Assembly (NCBI RefSeq): GCF_022179305.1
Contig: NZ_BPQP01000013.1
Span: forward strand, 30,905-94,904
DNA from: Methylobacterium iners
GTDB lineage: Bacteria; Pseudomonadota; Alphaproteobacteria; Rhizobiales; Beijerinckiaceae
Direction of reading: 5' to 3'
DNA: 64,000 nucleotides
The notes beneath the pieces were generated by a model. It was not told the origin of the DNA and made no database searches. It saw only the letters and a program-made list of their open reading frames with translations. This document shows positions 12,622 to 21,432 of this stretch, piece by piece. Within the stretch, counting starts at the first letter, position 1. Each line of letters begins with the position of its first letter. The position numbers and the translations under genes were made by a program.

Positions 12622-12876
12622 ATGACCCCCTACAGCATCCAGGCCTTGACCTACAGCAACGCGCGGATCGTCTGGTTCCGCGGCGTCAAAGCGGCGATTC
12701 TGTTCCCGCCGCTCTACGCCGGCGGACCCTACGAGCTCTACCCGCATCCCGAGACTTATCCGGGCCTGAGCTTCGAGGGGCTGCCCTCTCCGCTGCGACC
12801 GGAATTCATGCCGTTCGCGACACTCGACGACGTCTACGCCTTTCTCGGCATTCGGCCCAAGGCGATGGCTGCGTAG
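12622..12876 (+). CDS. Small protein of unknown function
   Basis: 84 residues. The ATG at 12622 is preferred over the in-frame TTG at 12601 because GAGAGAG lies directly upstream. The protein is rich in Pro, Tyr and Phe ([21 protein letters not shown]) with no signal peptide, membrane segment or recognised motif. It begins 41 bases after the preceding gene and may be cotranscribed with it. Not recognised; codon use looks like that of its neighbours, so it is probably real. Confidence 0.55.
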   Translation: MTPYSIQALTYSNARIVWFRGVKAAILFPPLYAGGPYELYPHPETYPGLSFEGLPSPLRPEFMPFATLDDVYAFLGIRPKAMAA

Positions 12877-12985
12877 GCTCGATTCCATTGGGTCTTGCTT
12901 GGATGCGTCTTCCTGTGCCGGACGGATCGCGTCGGAACTTGCGCGATGCGGTTGGCCTTTACCTGCGCCAACAGGGAGGAAACCG

Positions 12986-13453
12986 ATGAGTCGCGGATAT
13001 CCGTCGATGACGGCGCTTCTAGGACTGCTCGCCGTCGCGGGCTTCCAGAACAGGGACAAGATCGCCGAGTTGCTGGGCGGCCTCGGCCAGGGTGGGGGTC
13101 AGGCCCGCGGAGCTGGGCAGAGCGGAAACCAGGGCGGCCTCGGCGGCCTGCTCTCCGGGCTTGGCGGGGCGGTCGGCGGCGCTGGAGCCGGTGGCCTTCT
13201 GAGCGGCGGCCTGGGCGAACTCGTCGATCGCTTCAAGCAGGCCGGCCACGGAGAAACGGCGGAATCCTGGGTCAACACGGGACCCAACAAGGAGATCGCG
13301 CCGCCGCAGCTCGAGCAGGCGATCGGGCCGGACGTGCTGGCGACACTTTCGCAGCAGACGGGCCTCTCGCGGGACGAGCTGCTCGCCCGTCTGTCCCGGG
13401 AACTGCCCCAGGCGGTCGACCGCTACACGCCGGACGGCCGCGTTCCAGCCTGA
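12986..13453 (+). CDS. YidB/DUF937-family protein
   Basis: 155 residues. N-terminal [20 protein letters not shown] is followed by a Gly-rich stretch (about 35-80) and a C-terminal domain with [20 protein letters not shown] and a helical [15 protein letters not shown] block, all typical of the YidB (DUF937) family, whose function is unknown. The ATG at 12986 has a strong AGGGAGG at 12973-12979; the open frame extends upstream but without a better site. Convergent with the gene at 13502. Confidence 0.82.
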   Translation: MSRGYPSMTALLGLLAVAGFQNRDKIAELLGGLGQGGGQARGAGQSGNQGGLGGLLSGLGGAVGGAGAGGLLSGGLGELVDRFKQAGHGETAESWVNTGPNKEIAPPQLEQAIGPDVLATLSQQTGLSRDELLARLSRELPQAVDRYTPDGRVPA

Positions 13454-13472
13454 CAGCAAACGACGAAAATCG

Positions 13473-13500
13473 CGGTGCCGCGCAGCTTGACGCGGCACCG
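13473..13500. terminator. Shared bidirectional intrinsic terminator
   Basis: Perfect 10-bp stem CGGTGCCGCG / CGCGGCACCG with an 8-base loop between two convergent genes. Read on the minus strand it is followed by CGATTTTCG; read on the plus strand by a short CTATTT. The 48-bp gap between the genes leaves room for little else. Confidence 0.65.
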
Positions 13501-13501
13501 G

Positions 13502-13996
13502 CTATTTCGCGCCATTACCTCCGGCGGCGAAGGCGCCCCGTTGCGTTGCCTGTCCGCTGACCTCGCCAAAATACTTCGTCGAATCGCCGAGCTGGACGGA
13601 GGGCTGGCAGTTCGGCGTGCAGGAGTACGACTCCCGCTCGAGGCCGCGCTGGACCATGACCACCGAGGTCTGCTGCGCCTCCACGCTGATCGTCGATTCT
13701 GCGAGCATACCGCCCGACTTGTCGAGGGCGATGAGGTTCGTCGCGCCGAAGCTCTTGCCCGTCAGGACGACGACACCGTTCTTCTGCAGCGAGATATCGG
13801 CGATCATGGGGTTGCCGACGATCACCGTCCGCGTCGCCTCGGGCAGGCGGATGACCTTGGCGTTATCAACGATGACGGTGACGACGGGGGGGGCTTCGGC
13901 TGCCGTTGCGGCGGAGACCGCCAGTGCGAAAACAACCGTCAATAAGCCTTGTCGACAAATGCGGCTTGGCCGTGAGGACTGCGACGGGCTCAGCAT
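13502..13996 (-). CDS. Secreted pilus-assembly N-terminal-domain protein (CpaC N-domain-like)
   Basis: 164 residues. An N-terminal signal peptide (hydrophobic LLTVVFALAVSAATAAEA) precedes a T2SS/T3SS pilus N-terminal domain: VDNAKVIRLPEATRTVIVGNP, then GVVVLTGKSFGATNLIALD. The same pattern occurs at the start of CpaC in this locus (DLTVGRSLIIDLP, FVANPKVANAV, FIIGMDDGATSIFVMD), but the secretin channel domain is absent. The C-terminus has SCTPNCQP, a possible disulfide. The ATG at 13996 was chosen over an upstream start at 14065 because it leads directly into the signal peptide. It is transcribed divergently from the flp pilin gene and probably acts with the Tad system in the periplasm. Confidence 0.8.
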   Translation of the reverse strand: MLSPSQSSRPSRICRQGLLTVVFALAVSAATAAEAPPVVTVIVDNAKVIRLPEATRTVIVGNPMIADISLQKNGVVVLTGKSFGATNLIALDKSGGMLAESTISVEAQQTSVVMVQRGLERESYSCTPNCQPSVQLGDSTKYFGEVSGQATQRGAFAAGGNGAK

Positions 13997-14385
13997 CGTG
14001 GACTCACACTTGCGCGGGAAAGCCTTCACCACCGCGTGGAGGCCCCCGGGGGCCGACATCGGCAATTGGGCGATGTTCGATTCCCGTCAGAAAGCCTGAT
14101 CCTGGTAAATTTATCTATAACCCCAGCCGGTCGATCCATCCGTCGCGTTCCTAGACGTTTTTTCATTCATAGCAGCTCAGAACCTCGATCAACGGGCAGA
14201 CCGGGTGGAGCACCCCACCGTCTCAAGGATTCGTTCACCTTATCGGCATGACCGATCAGATGGCAGGCATTTGGACGGCGATTTAACCCAATCGCAACGG
14301 GCGTCGTGCATCCTCATGACGTCGCCCATCACACTGTGACGATCTTCGACGGAACGTCGCAAGTCGTCGAAGAAGGATCTCCATC
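13997..14385. other. Divergent intergenic region upstream of flp pilin
   Basis: 389 bp, more AT-rich than the surrounding genes, with no convincing gene. It should hold the promoters of the divergent N-domain gene and of flp. Visible: a perfect palindrome GGCCCCCGGGGGCC at 14041-14054; TTTAACCCAATCGCAAC near 14282, a partial match to the CtrA pattern TTAA-N7-TTAAC; and an 8-bp hairpin CTTCGACG / CGTCGAAG at 14344-14351 and 14365-14372, ending just before the AAGGAT ribosome-binding site of flp. Confidence 0.55.
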
Positions 14386-14553
14386 ATGACCAAAATCTTC
14401 AAGCGCTTCGCGGCCGACGAGTCCGGCGCCACGGCCATCGAATATGGCTTGATCGCAGCGCTCATCGCCGTTGTTCTGATCACTGTACTGACCAGCCTTG
14501 GCACGGGCTTGAACGTCAAGTTCAAGTCAATTTCGGATGCGGTCGCCAAGTAA
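14386..14553 (+). CDS. flp: Flp-type IVb pilin subunit
   Basis: 55 residues: MTKIFKRFAADESG, then ATAIEYGLIAALIAVVLI and a short polar tail ending KSISDAVAK. This is the Flp pilin pattern: a short charged leader ending in Gly14, Glu and Tyr at positions 5 and 6 of the mature chain, and one hydrophobic helix. The CpaA peptidase encoded just downstream would cut after Gly14. AAGGAT lies 7 bases before the ATG. A stable hairpin follows the gene, which could let pilin be made in excess over the assembly proteins. Confidence 0.95.
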   Translation: MTKIFKRFAADESGATAIEYGLIAALIAVVLITVLTSLGTGLNVKFKSISDAVAK

Positions 14554-14603
14554 TCTCACAATCGAGGATAACATCGATCGTGGGTTAGCGGCTGAATTTA
14601 TTC

Positions 14604-14640
14604 TCCGAGCAGGCAGCGCGTGCAGCATTGCCTGCTCGGA
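14604..14640 (+). terminator. Strong hairpin after the pilin gene (attenuator or partial terminator)
   Basis: Perfect 12-bp stem TCCGAGCAGGCA / TGCCTGCTCGGA with a 13-base loop, 50 bases after the flp stop. The downstream stretch TAAATCTGAATAGATTTT is AT-rich but has no clean T-run, so it may attenuate or protect the pilin mRNA rather than terminate fully. Confidence 0.55.
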
Positions 14641-14771
14641 TAAATCTGAATAGATTTTGATAGCAAGACAATTAGTCGTTACATCGAAATTATTATAAGA
14701 CCGCCAAACCGCAAATATCCCTTCGCCATGCGCTATCGACACAAAAGTATTTCTCGAACGAGAGCCTTGCC

Positions 14772-15278
14772 ATGACGTCCCTAGGCCTTCTCGTCGTGTT
14801 TCCGTTCCTGATGGCATATGCAGCCTCGAGCGATCTCCTGACGATGACGATCCCCAATCAGGTGTCGCTCATCCTGATGATCACCTTTTTCGCCTTTGCT
14901 GTAGCCTGCGGACTCTCTTGGATGGTCATTGCGCTGCATGCCGGCGCCGGCGTCTCGGTTCTGGCCGTGACCTTCATGCTTTTTGCCTTCGGGGTGATCG
15001 GTGGTGGAGATGCCAAGCTTGCGGCGGTGACCGCTCTTTGGCTGGGTTTCGATCATCTCATCGAGTATCTGATCGTTGCCTCCTTGGCAGGCGGAGCGCT
15101 CACTCTTACGATCATGTTTGTTCGCGGACTCCCGCTCCCCTTCGTTGCCGCACGACTCCCCTTCGCGCTTCGGCTTCACGACACGAAGGCGGGCATTCCT
15201 TATGGAATCGCCCTCGCGGCAGCGGCACTCGTGATCCTGCCGAAAACTGCGCTCTGGGATCGTATGATCGCTGTCTGA
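14772..15278 (+). CDS. cpaA: Prepilin peptidase CpaA/TadV
   Basis: 168-residue inner-membrane aspartyl protease that removes the leader of Flp pilin. Both catalytic aspartates are visible: SSDLLTMTIPN near residue 20, and the GGGDAKL motif near residue 80 (GxxGxD-type site). Several hydrophobic helices span the length, and the size is normal for the short TadV type lacking the methyltransferase domain. It lies 218 bp after flp, the gap holding a hairpin. Confidence 0.93.
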   Translation: MTSLGLLVVFPFLMAYAASSDLLTMTIPNQVSLILMITFFAFAVACGLSWMVIALHAGAGVSVLAVTFMLFAFGVIGGGDAKLAAVTALWLGFDHLIEYLIVASLAGGALTLTIMFVRGLPLPFVAARLPFALRLHDTKAGIPYGIALAAAALVILPKTALWDRMIAV

Positions 15279-15282
15279 GATA

Positions 15283-15305
15283 GAACCAGTGGTTGTGACT
15301 GGTTC
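15283..15305 (+). terminator. Hairpin after cpaA, possible terminator
   Basis: Perfect 8-bp stem GAACCAGT / ACTGGTTC with a 7-base loop, beginning 4 bases after the cpaA stop and followed by ACCTTTATCTATGTT. It could end the flp-cpaA transcript before the cpaB promoter. The T-tract is broken, so efficiency is doubtful. Confidence 0.4.
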
Positions 15306-15363
15306 ACCTTTATCTATGTTCCATGGACGGGAGTGAGACCGTCACGCCGGTGATCACCTCTGG

Positions 15364-15379
15364 TTAACCGTAATTTGAC
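15364..15379 (+). promoter_or_regulatory. CtrA-like binding site upstream of cpaB
   Basis: TTAA-CCGTAAT-TTGAC differs by one base from the full CtrA box TTAA-N7-TTAAC known from Caulobacter and relatives, where CtrA controls pilus genes. It lies about 60 bases before the cpaB ATG, in the gap after the cpaA hairpin. Pattern match only. Confidence 0.35.
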
Positions 15380-15439
15380 GAATGTCGGGCCACTGTGATC
15401 CCTGACGGCAAACCGCCGTCCGATGGGTTCCGTTCGGCG

Positions 15440-16249
15440 ATGAAACCTGCCCGCCTTGCCATTCTCGCCGTCGCGCTTCTTGCAGGCGGCACCGCCGCTT
15501 ACCTGATGAGTGGCGACGCACCGTCGGCACCAGCGCCGACTGCGGCCGTCGTAGCGGCTCCCGTCATGCCGGTCACCGACGTCCTTGTGGCTGCTGCCGA
15601 GCTGCCGATGGGTCAGAGCATCCAGGCGGCCGACCTTCGCTGGCAGGCTTGGCCCGACCAAGCCGTCACTGCGTCTTACATTACGCGCCAATCGAACCCT
15701 AAGGGTCTCGAGGAGATCATCGGGTCGATCGCCCGTTCGGCCTTTCTCGCTGGCGAGCCGATCCGCCCTCAGAAGCTTGCGCGATCCGATGGCGGCTTCA
15801 TGGCCGCAATCCTACCCCCAGGCATGCGCGCCATTGCCGTTGTGATTGACAACAAGGGTGGGAACGCGGCCGGCGGCTTCATTCTGCCAAATGACCACGT
15901 CGATCTCCTACGCACCTTCCGCGATGATGAGGCGTCTCGAAGCGGTGGCAGCGAAACGCTGGTGTCAGAGACATTGCTGACGGACGTGCGCGTCCTCGCA
16001 ATCGGACAGATTGTTCAGGAGAAGAACGGGACCAACGTCGTCACGGGCGAAACCGCCACCTTGGCGCTCACGCCGGGCCAAGCGGAACTTGTGACCCTGG
16101 CTCAACGGTCCGGCTCCCTCTCTCTTTCTCTCCGCGCGCTGGCTGATTCGGGAAGAGTGGCCGAGCCCGAACCGGATGCTGACCAGCGCGCCGACAAGGG
16201 TCTGACCATCGTGCGCTTCGGCGTCTCGCAACAGCAGTCGCGGCGCTGA
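15440..16249 (+). CDS. cpaB: Flp pilus assembly protein CpaB/RcpC
   Basis: 269 residues with an N-terminal membrane anchor (ARLAILAVALLAGGTAAYLM), then an SAF-like domain starting VTDVLVAAAELPMGQSIQ with DLRWQAWP, followed by the RcpC/CpaB domain (MRAIAVVIDNKGGNAAGGFI, NDHVDLL, LTDVRVLAIGQ, GETATLALTPGQAELV). It sits in the periplasm beside the secretin. The ATG at 15440 is chosen over GTG at 15395 because it leads directly into the signal anchor; no clear ribosome-binding site is seen for either. cpaC follows after 31 bases. Confidence 0.9.
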   Translation: MKPARLAILAVALLAGGTAAYLMSGDAPSAPAPTAAVVAAPVMPVTDVLVAAAELPMGQSIQAADLRWQAWPDQAVTASYITRQSNPKGLEEIIGSIARSAFLAGEPIRPQKLARSDGGFMAAILPPGMRAIAVVIDNKGGNAAGGFILPNDHVDLLRTFRDDEASRSGGSETLVSETLLTDVRVLAIGQIVQEKNGTNVVTGETATLALTPGQAELVTLAQRSGSLSLSLRALADSGRVAEPEPDADQRADKGLTIVRFGVSQQQSRR

Positions 16250-16280
16250 GGCGTCGGTGCGCGATCACAAGGACTTGTCG

Positions 16281-17777
16281 ATGACCATCAGCACACGGAC
16301 CCCGACGGCTTATTTGGCGGCGCTCACGACCATCGCGACCCTGTGCGCGGCTCCCGTTCCCGCCACCGCCGCGCCGGCCCTGGGGGCGGCCCCCATCGTT
16401 GAGATCGGGCAAAACGAGTCCGTCGCAGGCCGCAAGGTCGACCTGACAGTCGGCCGGTCACTCATCATAGACTTGCCGCGCGACGCCAAGGAGGTGTTCG
16501 TCGCCAATCCTAAGGTGGCCAACGCGGTCGTGCGCTCCACGCGCAAAATCTTCATCATCGGAATGGATGATGGGGCGACCTCAATCTTCGTCATGGATGC
16601 CGAGGGACGGCAGATCGCCACACTCGACGTCACCGTCGCGCGCGACCTGAAACTGGGGGTGCTGAAGCAGCTGCTCGCGCAGAGCATCCCGGGAGCACGC
16701 CTCGACGTTCGCTCCGTTGGCGATTCGATCGTCCTCTCGGGCATGGTCGGGTCCCCGCTGGAAGCTTCCCAAGCGCTCGACATCACCAACGCTTTCGTCG
16801 GGATATCCGGCGGGACCGGATCGGCTCCGAATGCCGGAGGCACCTCCACGAGCCGCGGCGCAGTCATCAACAACATCACCATTCGCGGCAAGGATCAGGT
16901 GATGCTGCGCGTCACCGTCGTCGAGGTTTCCCGGACGGTGTTGAAGCAGTTTGGCGTTAACCTGACCGGAAGCTGGTCAAGCCTCAACATCGTCAACACC
17001 ACGCCTCTTGCTATCAATGGTGGTCAGTTCCCGAGCGGCAATCTGCTTGAAGGCAAGATCACCGGATCGGGTGGCGCCAGCCTCACCGCTACGCTCAAGG
17101 CTTTCGAGCAGGCGGGCGTCTCACGCATCCTCGCCGAGCCGACGCTGACCGCAATTTCCGGCGAGGCGGCAAACTTCACGGCCGGCGGCGAGTTGCCCGT
17201 GCCTGCCTCCCAAAACTGCACCGGCCTCGTCTGCACCGTCGGCATCACGTTCAAGCCCTACGGTGTCAGCCTTAGCTTCACTCCCGTGGTGCTTGCGGAA
17301 AACAAGATATCGATCCGCGTCGGTACCGCCGTGTCCGAGATCGACCGGCAAAACAGCTACACGTTCTCGAACAGCACCTCTGGCTCGAGCACGGCCGTTC
17401 CTGGCTTCACGGTGCGCAAGTCCGAGACGACGATCGAGCTTGCCTCCGGGGCGACGATGATGACCGCGGGCCTCATCCAACAGAAGAACCGGGCGGCGAT
17501 CACCGGCCTTCCAGGTCTCATCAATCTCCCGATCCTCGGCGCGCTCTTTCGCTCGCGCGATTACCAGCGCGAGGAGACCGAGCTGATGATCATGGTCACC
17601 CCCTACATCGCCAAGGCGATGGAGCCGAAGCAGGTGACTCGGCCCGACGACGGGTTCGTGGAGGCCCAGGACAGCCAGGCCATTCTGCTCGGGCGCTTCA
17701 ACCGGCTTTACGGCGTGGCCGGCGCGAGCCCGCTCGGGCCGAGCTATCGTGGCCGCGTCGGCTTCATCACGGACTGA
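16281..17777 (+). CDS. cpaC: Tad pilus outer-membrane secretin CpaC/RcpA
   Basis: 498 residues: signal peptide (AYLAALTTIATLCAAPVPATAA), pilus N-terminal domain (VDLTVGRSLIIDLP, FVANPKVANAV), a BON-like segment (LDVRSVGDSIVLSGMV) and the secretin domain with VSRILAEPTLTAISGEAANF, GGELPVPA, and TMMTAGLIQQ to the conserved end NLPILGALFRSR and ELMIMVTPYI. It forms the outer-membrane channel for the pilus. An in-frame GTG at 16257 exists, but the ATG at 16281 follows AAGGAC. Length and domain order are typical. Confidence 0.93.
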   Translation: MTISTRTPTAYLAALTTIATLCAAPVPATAAPALGAAPIVEIGQNESVAGRKVDLTVGRSLIIDLPRDAKEVFVANPKVANAVVRSTRKIFIIGMDDGATSIFVMDAEGRQIATLDVTVARDLKLGVLKQLLAQSIPGARLDVRSVGDSIVLSGMVGSPLEASQALDITNAFVGISGGTGSAPNAGGTSTSRGAVINNITIRGKDQVMLRVTVVEVSRTVLKQFGVNLTGSWSSLNIVNTTPLAINGGQFPSGNLLEGKITGSGGASLTATLKAFEQAGVSRILAEPTLTAISGEAANFTAGGELPVPASQNCTGLVCTVGITFKPYGVSLSFTPVVLAENKISIRVGTAVSEIDRQNSYTFSNSTSGSSTAVPGFTVRKSETTIELASGATMMTAGLIQQKNRAAITGLPGLINLPILGALFRSRDYQREETELMIMVTPYIAKAMEPKQVTRPDDGFVEAQDSQAILLGRFNRLYGVAGASPLGPSYRGRVGFITD

Positions 17778-17831
17778 AACGGCCTCCTCGATCTTCCGCG
17801 ACACGACCCGGTATCATCAGGATTCATCGCA

Positions 17832-18554
17832 ATGTCTTCCTCAGCCAGAACGCTCGCTGCGGTCACCGCGCTCGCCGCGCTTCTCGGCGCGTGCCGTTCC
17901 GACCGCGTCGTGACGACCGGATCGTTGTACCCGGTGGATCACAAGACGCGCCATCCTATCGTACTAGCCGACGGCTCGCGACAGCTCGACGTCTTCGTGA
18001 CAGGAACCGGTCACCTCGATCCCCGGCAAACCGCCGACGTCGACGCCTTCATTCTCGAGTTTCGGCGCTACGGTCGTGGAACGCTGATCCTTGATCTTCC
18101 GCTTGGCGTCGCACCAGCTCTCGGCGCCGCGGTCGAGCGGACCGCTGCCTCTGTCCGCAGGATCGCCACCGAGGGCGGCATCCCGCCTGGACGCATCGTG
18201 GTTGAAAGCTATGGCGTCACCAATCCGAGCCTGAGTGCGCCGCTGCGCCTGAGCTTCCAACGCATGGAGGCAAAGGTCGGGGGCGCATGCGGGGCCTGGC
18301 CGCAGGATCTAGGCGTCAGCGATCCGTCGTTCAACGGCCGCAATGAGCCCTACTGGAACCTCGGCTGTGCGACCCAGAGCAACGTTGCTACGCAGATCGC
18401 CGATCCGATCGATCTAGTGCGCGGCCGTCCGGAAGGTCGAATCGATACGGTCCGACGCACCCAGGACATCGGGAAGGTGCGCGACGGCAAGGATCCGTCA
18501 ATCTCATGGAAGCAAGATGGAAAGACGAGCGTCAGGTCGGAAGTCGGCAACTGA
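17832..18554 (+). CDS. cpaD: Tad pilus lipoprotein CpaD (secretin-associated)
   Basis: 240 residues with a lipoprotein signal (VTALAALLGAC, lipidation Cys near residue 21). The family pattern is present: YPVDHKTRHPIVLADG, a middle domain with OmpA-like spacing (GGIPPGRIVVESYG), then CGAWPQDLG and NLGCATQSNVATQIADPIDLVRG. CpaD is thought to support the secretin at the outer membrane. Starts 54 bases after cpaC and lies 99 bases before cpaE. Confidence 0.92.
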   Translation: MSSSARTLAAVTALAALLGACRSDRVVTTGSLYPVDHKTRHPIVLADGSRQLDVFVTGTGHLDPRQTADVDAFILEFRRYGRGTLILDLPLGVAPALGAAVERTAASVRRIATEGGIPPGRIVVESYGVTNPSLSAPLRLSFQRMEAKVGGACGAWPQDLGVSDPSFNGRNEPYWNLGCATQSNVATQIADPIDLVRGRPEGRIDTVRRTQDIGKVRDGKDPSISWKQDGKTSVRSEVGN

Positions 18555-18653
18555 CGCAAACCTCAAACGCCAGCCCTGTCAGCACGCCAACCAACCCCTC
18601 GATCCCCATGCGCCACGCGAGACGCGGCGGCAACCTGAACCGGAACATTGATC

Positions 18654-19898
18654 ATGCCGGACCTGAACGAGACGCCTGAGCGCCTCATCGCCCCGGTCCC
18701 CCGGATCACGATCCAAGCCTTCTGCGAAACCCCTGACGCCGCGGCCACGATCGAGGCCGCCGGCGAAGACCGCCGCATGCAGAAGGCCCACATCAAGGTC
18801 CAGATGGGGGGCGGTATCGCGGCGGTCGAGGCCTACCGGCATGCACCGACGCCCAACGTGATCATCATCGAGACGCAGGGCGCGAAGTCGCGTCCCCTGG
18901 AGTGTCTCGATTCCCTCGCCGAGGTCTGCGATGAGGGCACCAAGGTCATCGTGATCGGCCACGTCAACGACGTGATGCTTTATAGGCAGTTCATCCAGCG
19001 CGGCGTCAGCGAGTACCTGATGGCGCCCCTGGATCCGATCGTGCTGATCCAGGCGGTGTCAGATCTCTTTACGGCCCCTGGTGCGAAGCCGGTGGGCCGG
19101 ACGGTCGCCGTGGTCGGATCGAAGGGCGGGGTCGGCGCCTCGACGATCGCCCACAACCTCGCTTGGACCGTGGCGCGCGGTCAGGGAACGGCGACGGTCA
19201 TCGCGGACCTCGACATCGCCTTTGGCACCGCCGGCCTGAACTTCAACCAGGATCCGCCACAGGGTATCGCCGAGGCGGTCTTCGCGCCCGAGCGGCTCGA
19301 CACGAACCTGCTCGACCGGCTGCTGTCGAAATGCAGCGACAATCTCAGCCTGCTCGCCGCGCCGGCCACCCTCGATCGTACGACGGACCTGTCGGAGCCG
19401 GCTTTCGACCACCTCATCGATCTTCTGCGCGCGGCCGTGCCCTGCATCGTCCTGGACGTGCCTCACACCTGGTCGGCCTGGTCGAAGCGGATGCTGATCT
19501 CGGCGGACGAAATCCTGATCGTGGCGGCTCCGGAACTCTCCTCGCTGCGCAATACCAAGAACCTGCTGACCACCCTGCAGCAGCATCGTCCCAACGATGG
19601 CCGGCCGCGCATCGTTCTCAACGGGACCGGGATGGCCAAGCGGCCCGAGATCAGTGCGACGGAGTTCTCGAAGGCTCTGGATGCGCCCCTCATCGCGACC
19701 ATCCCCTTCGATCCCGCTCTCTTCGGGACGGCGGCCAACAACGGTCAGATGATCGCCGAGATTCAGGCAGGCTCGAAGGCGGCCGAGGTCTTCGCGGATC
19801 TCGCGGCCAAGATCACCGGGCGCCCCGAGGCGAAGCGGACCCGAGGAAATTTGCTCGAGCCGCTCCTGGCCAAGCTCGCTCGCCGCAAGGCGTCGTGA
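18654..19898 (+). CDS. cpaE: Pilus-localising ATPase CpaE/TadZ
   Basis: 414 residues. An N-terminal receiver-like domain (about 20-130, with VIIIETQG and KVIVIGHVND) lacks an obvious phospho-acceptor, followed by a ParA/MinD-type ATPase domain beginning TVAVVGSKGGVGASTIAHN (deviant Walker A near 156) and containing ADLDIAFGTAGLN and CIVLDVPHTW. TadZ-type proteins place the Tad machine in the cell. A TTG start six bases upstream is in frame, but the ATG at 18654 is taken. Confidence 0.92.
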   Translation: MPDLNETPERLIAPVPRITIQAFCETPDAAATIEAAGEDRRMQKAHIKVQMGGGIAAVEAYRHAPTPNVIIIETQGAKSRPLECLDSLAEVCDEGTKVIVIGHVNDVMLYRQFIQRGVSEYLMAPLDPIVLIQAVSDLFTAPGAKPVGRTVAVVGSKGGVGASTIAHNLAWTVARGQGTATVIADLDIAFGTAGLNFNQDPPQGIAEAVFAPERLDTNLLDRLLSKCSDNLSLLAAPATLDRTTDLSEPAFDHLIDLLRAAVPCIVLDVPHTWSAWSKRMLISADEILIVAAPELSSLRNTKNLLTTLQQHRPNDGRPRIVLNGTGMAKRPEISATEFSKALDAPLIATIPFDPALFGTAANNGQMIAEIQAGSKAAEVFADLAAKITGRPEAKRTRGNLLEPLLAKLARRKAS

Positions 19899-19931
19899 TG
19901 CGCGCTGCCATGAGAACCGAGGACGCGCGAC

Positions 19932-21398
19932 ATGTTCGGTAGGCGTAGCGGCACGAATGCGGCGCAGGTCGTCGTGCCGCCCTCCGGTGCAGCTGCACCG
20001 AAGGCCCCGGCGGCTCTGCTCGTACATGACGACCCCGCGACCCGATCCCCGCGCGTCGAGGCGCCGCGGCGGCCGGAGCCGGTCGCGACCGTCCAAGAGA
20101 AAAAATCCGAGGATTACTTTCGCACGAAGAGCATGATCTTCGGCGCGCTGATCGAAGCGATCGATCTCCCGCAGCTTGCACGCCTCGATGCGGAAAGCGC
20201 GCGCGAGGAAATCCGGGACATCGTCTCGGAGATCATCGGGCTCAAGAACATCGTCCTGTCGATCGCGGAGCAGGAGGAACTGCTCGACGACATCTGCAAC
20301 GACGTTCTCGGCTACGGTCCGCTGGAGCCGCTCCTGGCCCGGGACGACATTGCCGACATCATGGTCAACGGTGCGAACCGCGCCTTCATCGAGGTCGGCG
20401 GCAAGATCCAGCTGACCAATGTCCGGTTCCGTGACAACCAGCAGCTGATGAACATCTGCCAGCGGATCGTCAGCCAGGTCGGCCGGCGCGTCGACGAAGC
20501 CTCGCCGATCTGCGACGCGCGCCTGCCCGACGGCTCGCGCGTCAACATCATCGCGCCGCCGCTCGCCATCGACGGGCCGGTCCTGACGATCCGTAAGTTC
20601 AAGAAGGACAAGCTCACACTCGATCAGCTCGTCAAGTTCGGTGCCATTTCCCCGGAGGGCGCCAGGATTCTGCAGATCATCGGGCGCGTACGCTGCAACG
20701 TCGTGATCTCCGGCGGCACGGGTTCGGGAAAGACGACGCTGCTGAACTGCCTGACCCGCTACATCGACGAGGACGAGCGCATCATCACCTGCGAGGACGC
20801 TGCCGAGCTGCAGCTCCAGCAGGCCCACGTGGTCCGCCTGGAGACCCGCCCGGCCAACATGGAGGGATCGGGCCAGGTTACCATGCGCGACCTCGTCAAG
20901 AACTGCCTGCGCATGCGACCCGAGCGGATCATCGTCGGCGAGGTGCGCGGACCTGAGGCCTTCGATCTTCTCCAGGCCATGAACACGGGCCACGATGGCT
21001 CGATGGGCACGCTTCACGCGAATTCGCCCCGCGAGGCGCTGGCCCGTATCGAGTCCATGATTACCATGGGTGGATTCTCGCTGCCCTCCCGTACCCTGCG
21101 CGAGATGATCTGCGGCTCGATCGACGTCATCGTCCAGGCGACCCGCCTGCGCGACGGCTCACGCCGGATCACCCATATCACCGAGGTCATGGGGATGGAG
21201 GGTGACGTCATCATCACCCAGGACCTGTTCCTCTACGACATCCAGGGCGAGGACGTGAACGGCAAGCTGATCGGCCGTCACCGCTCGACGGGCATCGGCC
21301 GCCCCCGCTTCTGGGAGCGGGCGCGCTACTACGGAGAGGAGCAGGCGCTCGCCGCAGCCCTCGACGCTGCCGCGGATCCGGGCGGGGGTGCGCTGTGA
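19932..21398 (+). CDS. cpaF: Pilus secretion ATPase CpaF/TadA
   Basis: 488-residue hexameric secretion ATPase that powers Flp pilus assembly. N-terminal Pro/Ala-rich region, then the family N-domain ([20 protein letters not shown]), Walker [13 protein letters not shown] near 260, the Asp box [12 protein letters not shown], Walker [13 protein letters not shown] and the His box [15 protein letters not shown]. Starts 33 bases after cpaE. A normal-length, intact member. Confidence 0.95.
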   Translation: MFGRRSGTNAAQVVVPPSGAAAPKAPAALLVHDDPATRSPRVEAPRRPEPVATVQEKKSEDYFRTKSMIFGALIEAIDLPQLARLDAESAREEIRDIVSEIIGLKNIVLSIAEQEELLDDICNDVLGYGPLEPLLARDDIADIMVNGANRAFIEVGGKIQLTNVRFRDNQQLMNICQRIVSQVGRRVDEASPICDARLPDGSRVNIIAPPLAIDGPVLTIRKFKKDKLTLDQLVKFGAISPEGARILQIIGRVRCNVVISGGTGSGKTTLLNCLTRYIDEDERIITCEDAAELQLQQAHVVRLETRPANMEGSGQVTMRDLVKNCLRMRPERIIVGEVRGPEAFDLLQAMNTGHDGSMGTLHANSPREALARIESMITMGGFSLPSRTLREMICGSIDVIVQATRLRDGSRRITHITEVMGMEGDVIITQDLFLYDIQGEDVNGKLIGRHRSTGIGRPRFWERARYYGEEQALAAALDAAADPGGGAL

Positions 21399-21432
21399 CG
21401 ACATGCGTTTCAGAACCGTCAGGGAGGTAGCG

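Noticed and set aside
11906-12876. Possible prophage remnant suggested by the annealing-like gene
   Set aside because: No integrase, capsid, terminase or attachment repeats nearby, and neighbours are ordinary chromosomal genes.
14271-14298. Sigma-54 or CtrA site before flp
   Set aside because: The GG/GC spacing for sigma-54 is wrong, and the CtrA match is only seven of nine bases, so neither is called.
18654-19040. Receiver domain of CpaE as a phosphorylated response regulator
   Set aside because: No convincing acidic pocket or phospho-acceptor Asp was seen in the N-terminal domain; it is treated as a receiver-like localisation domain.
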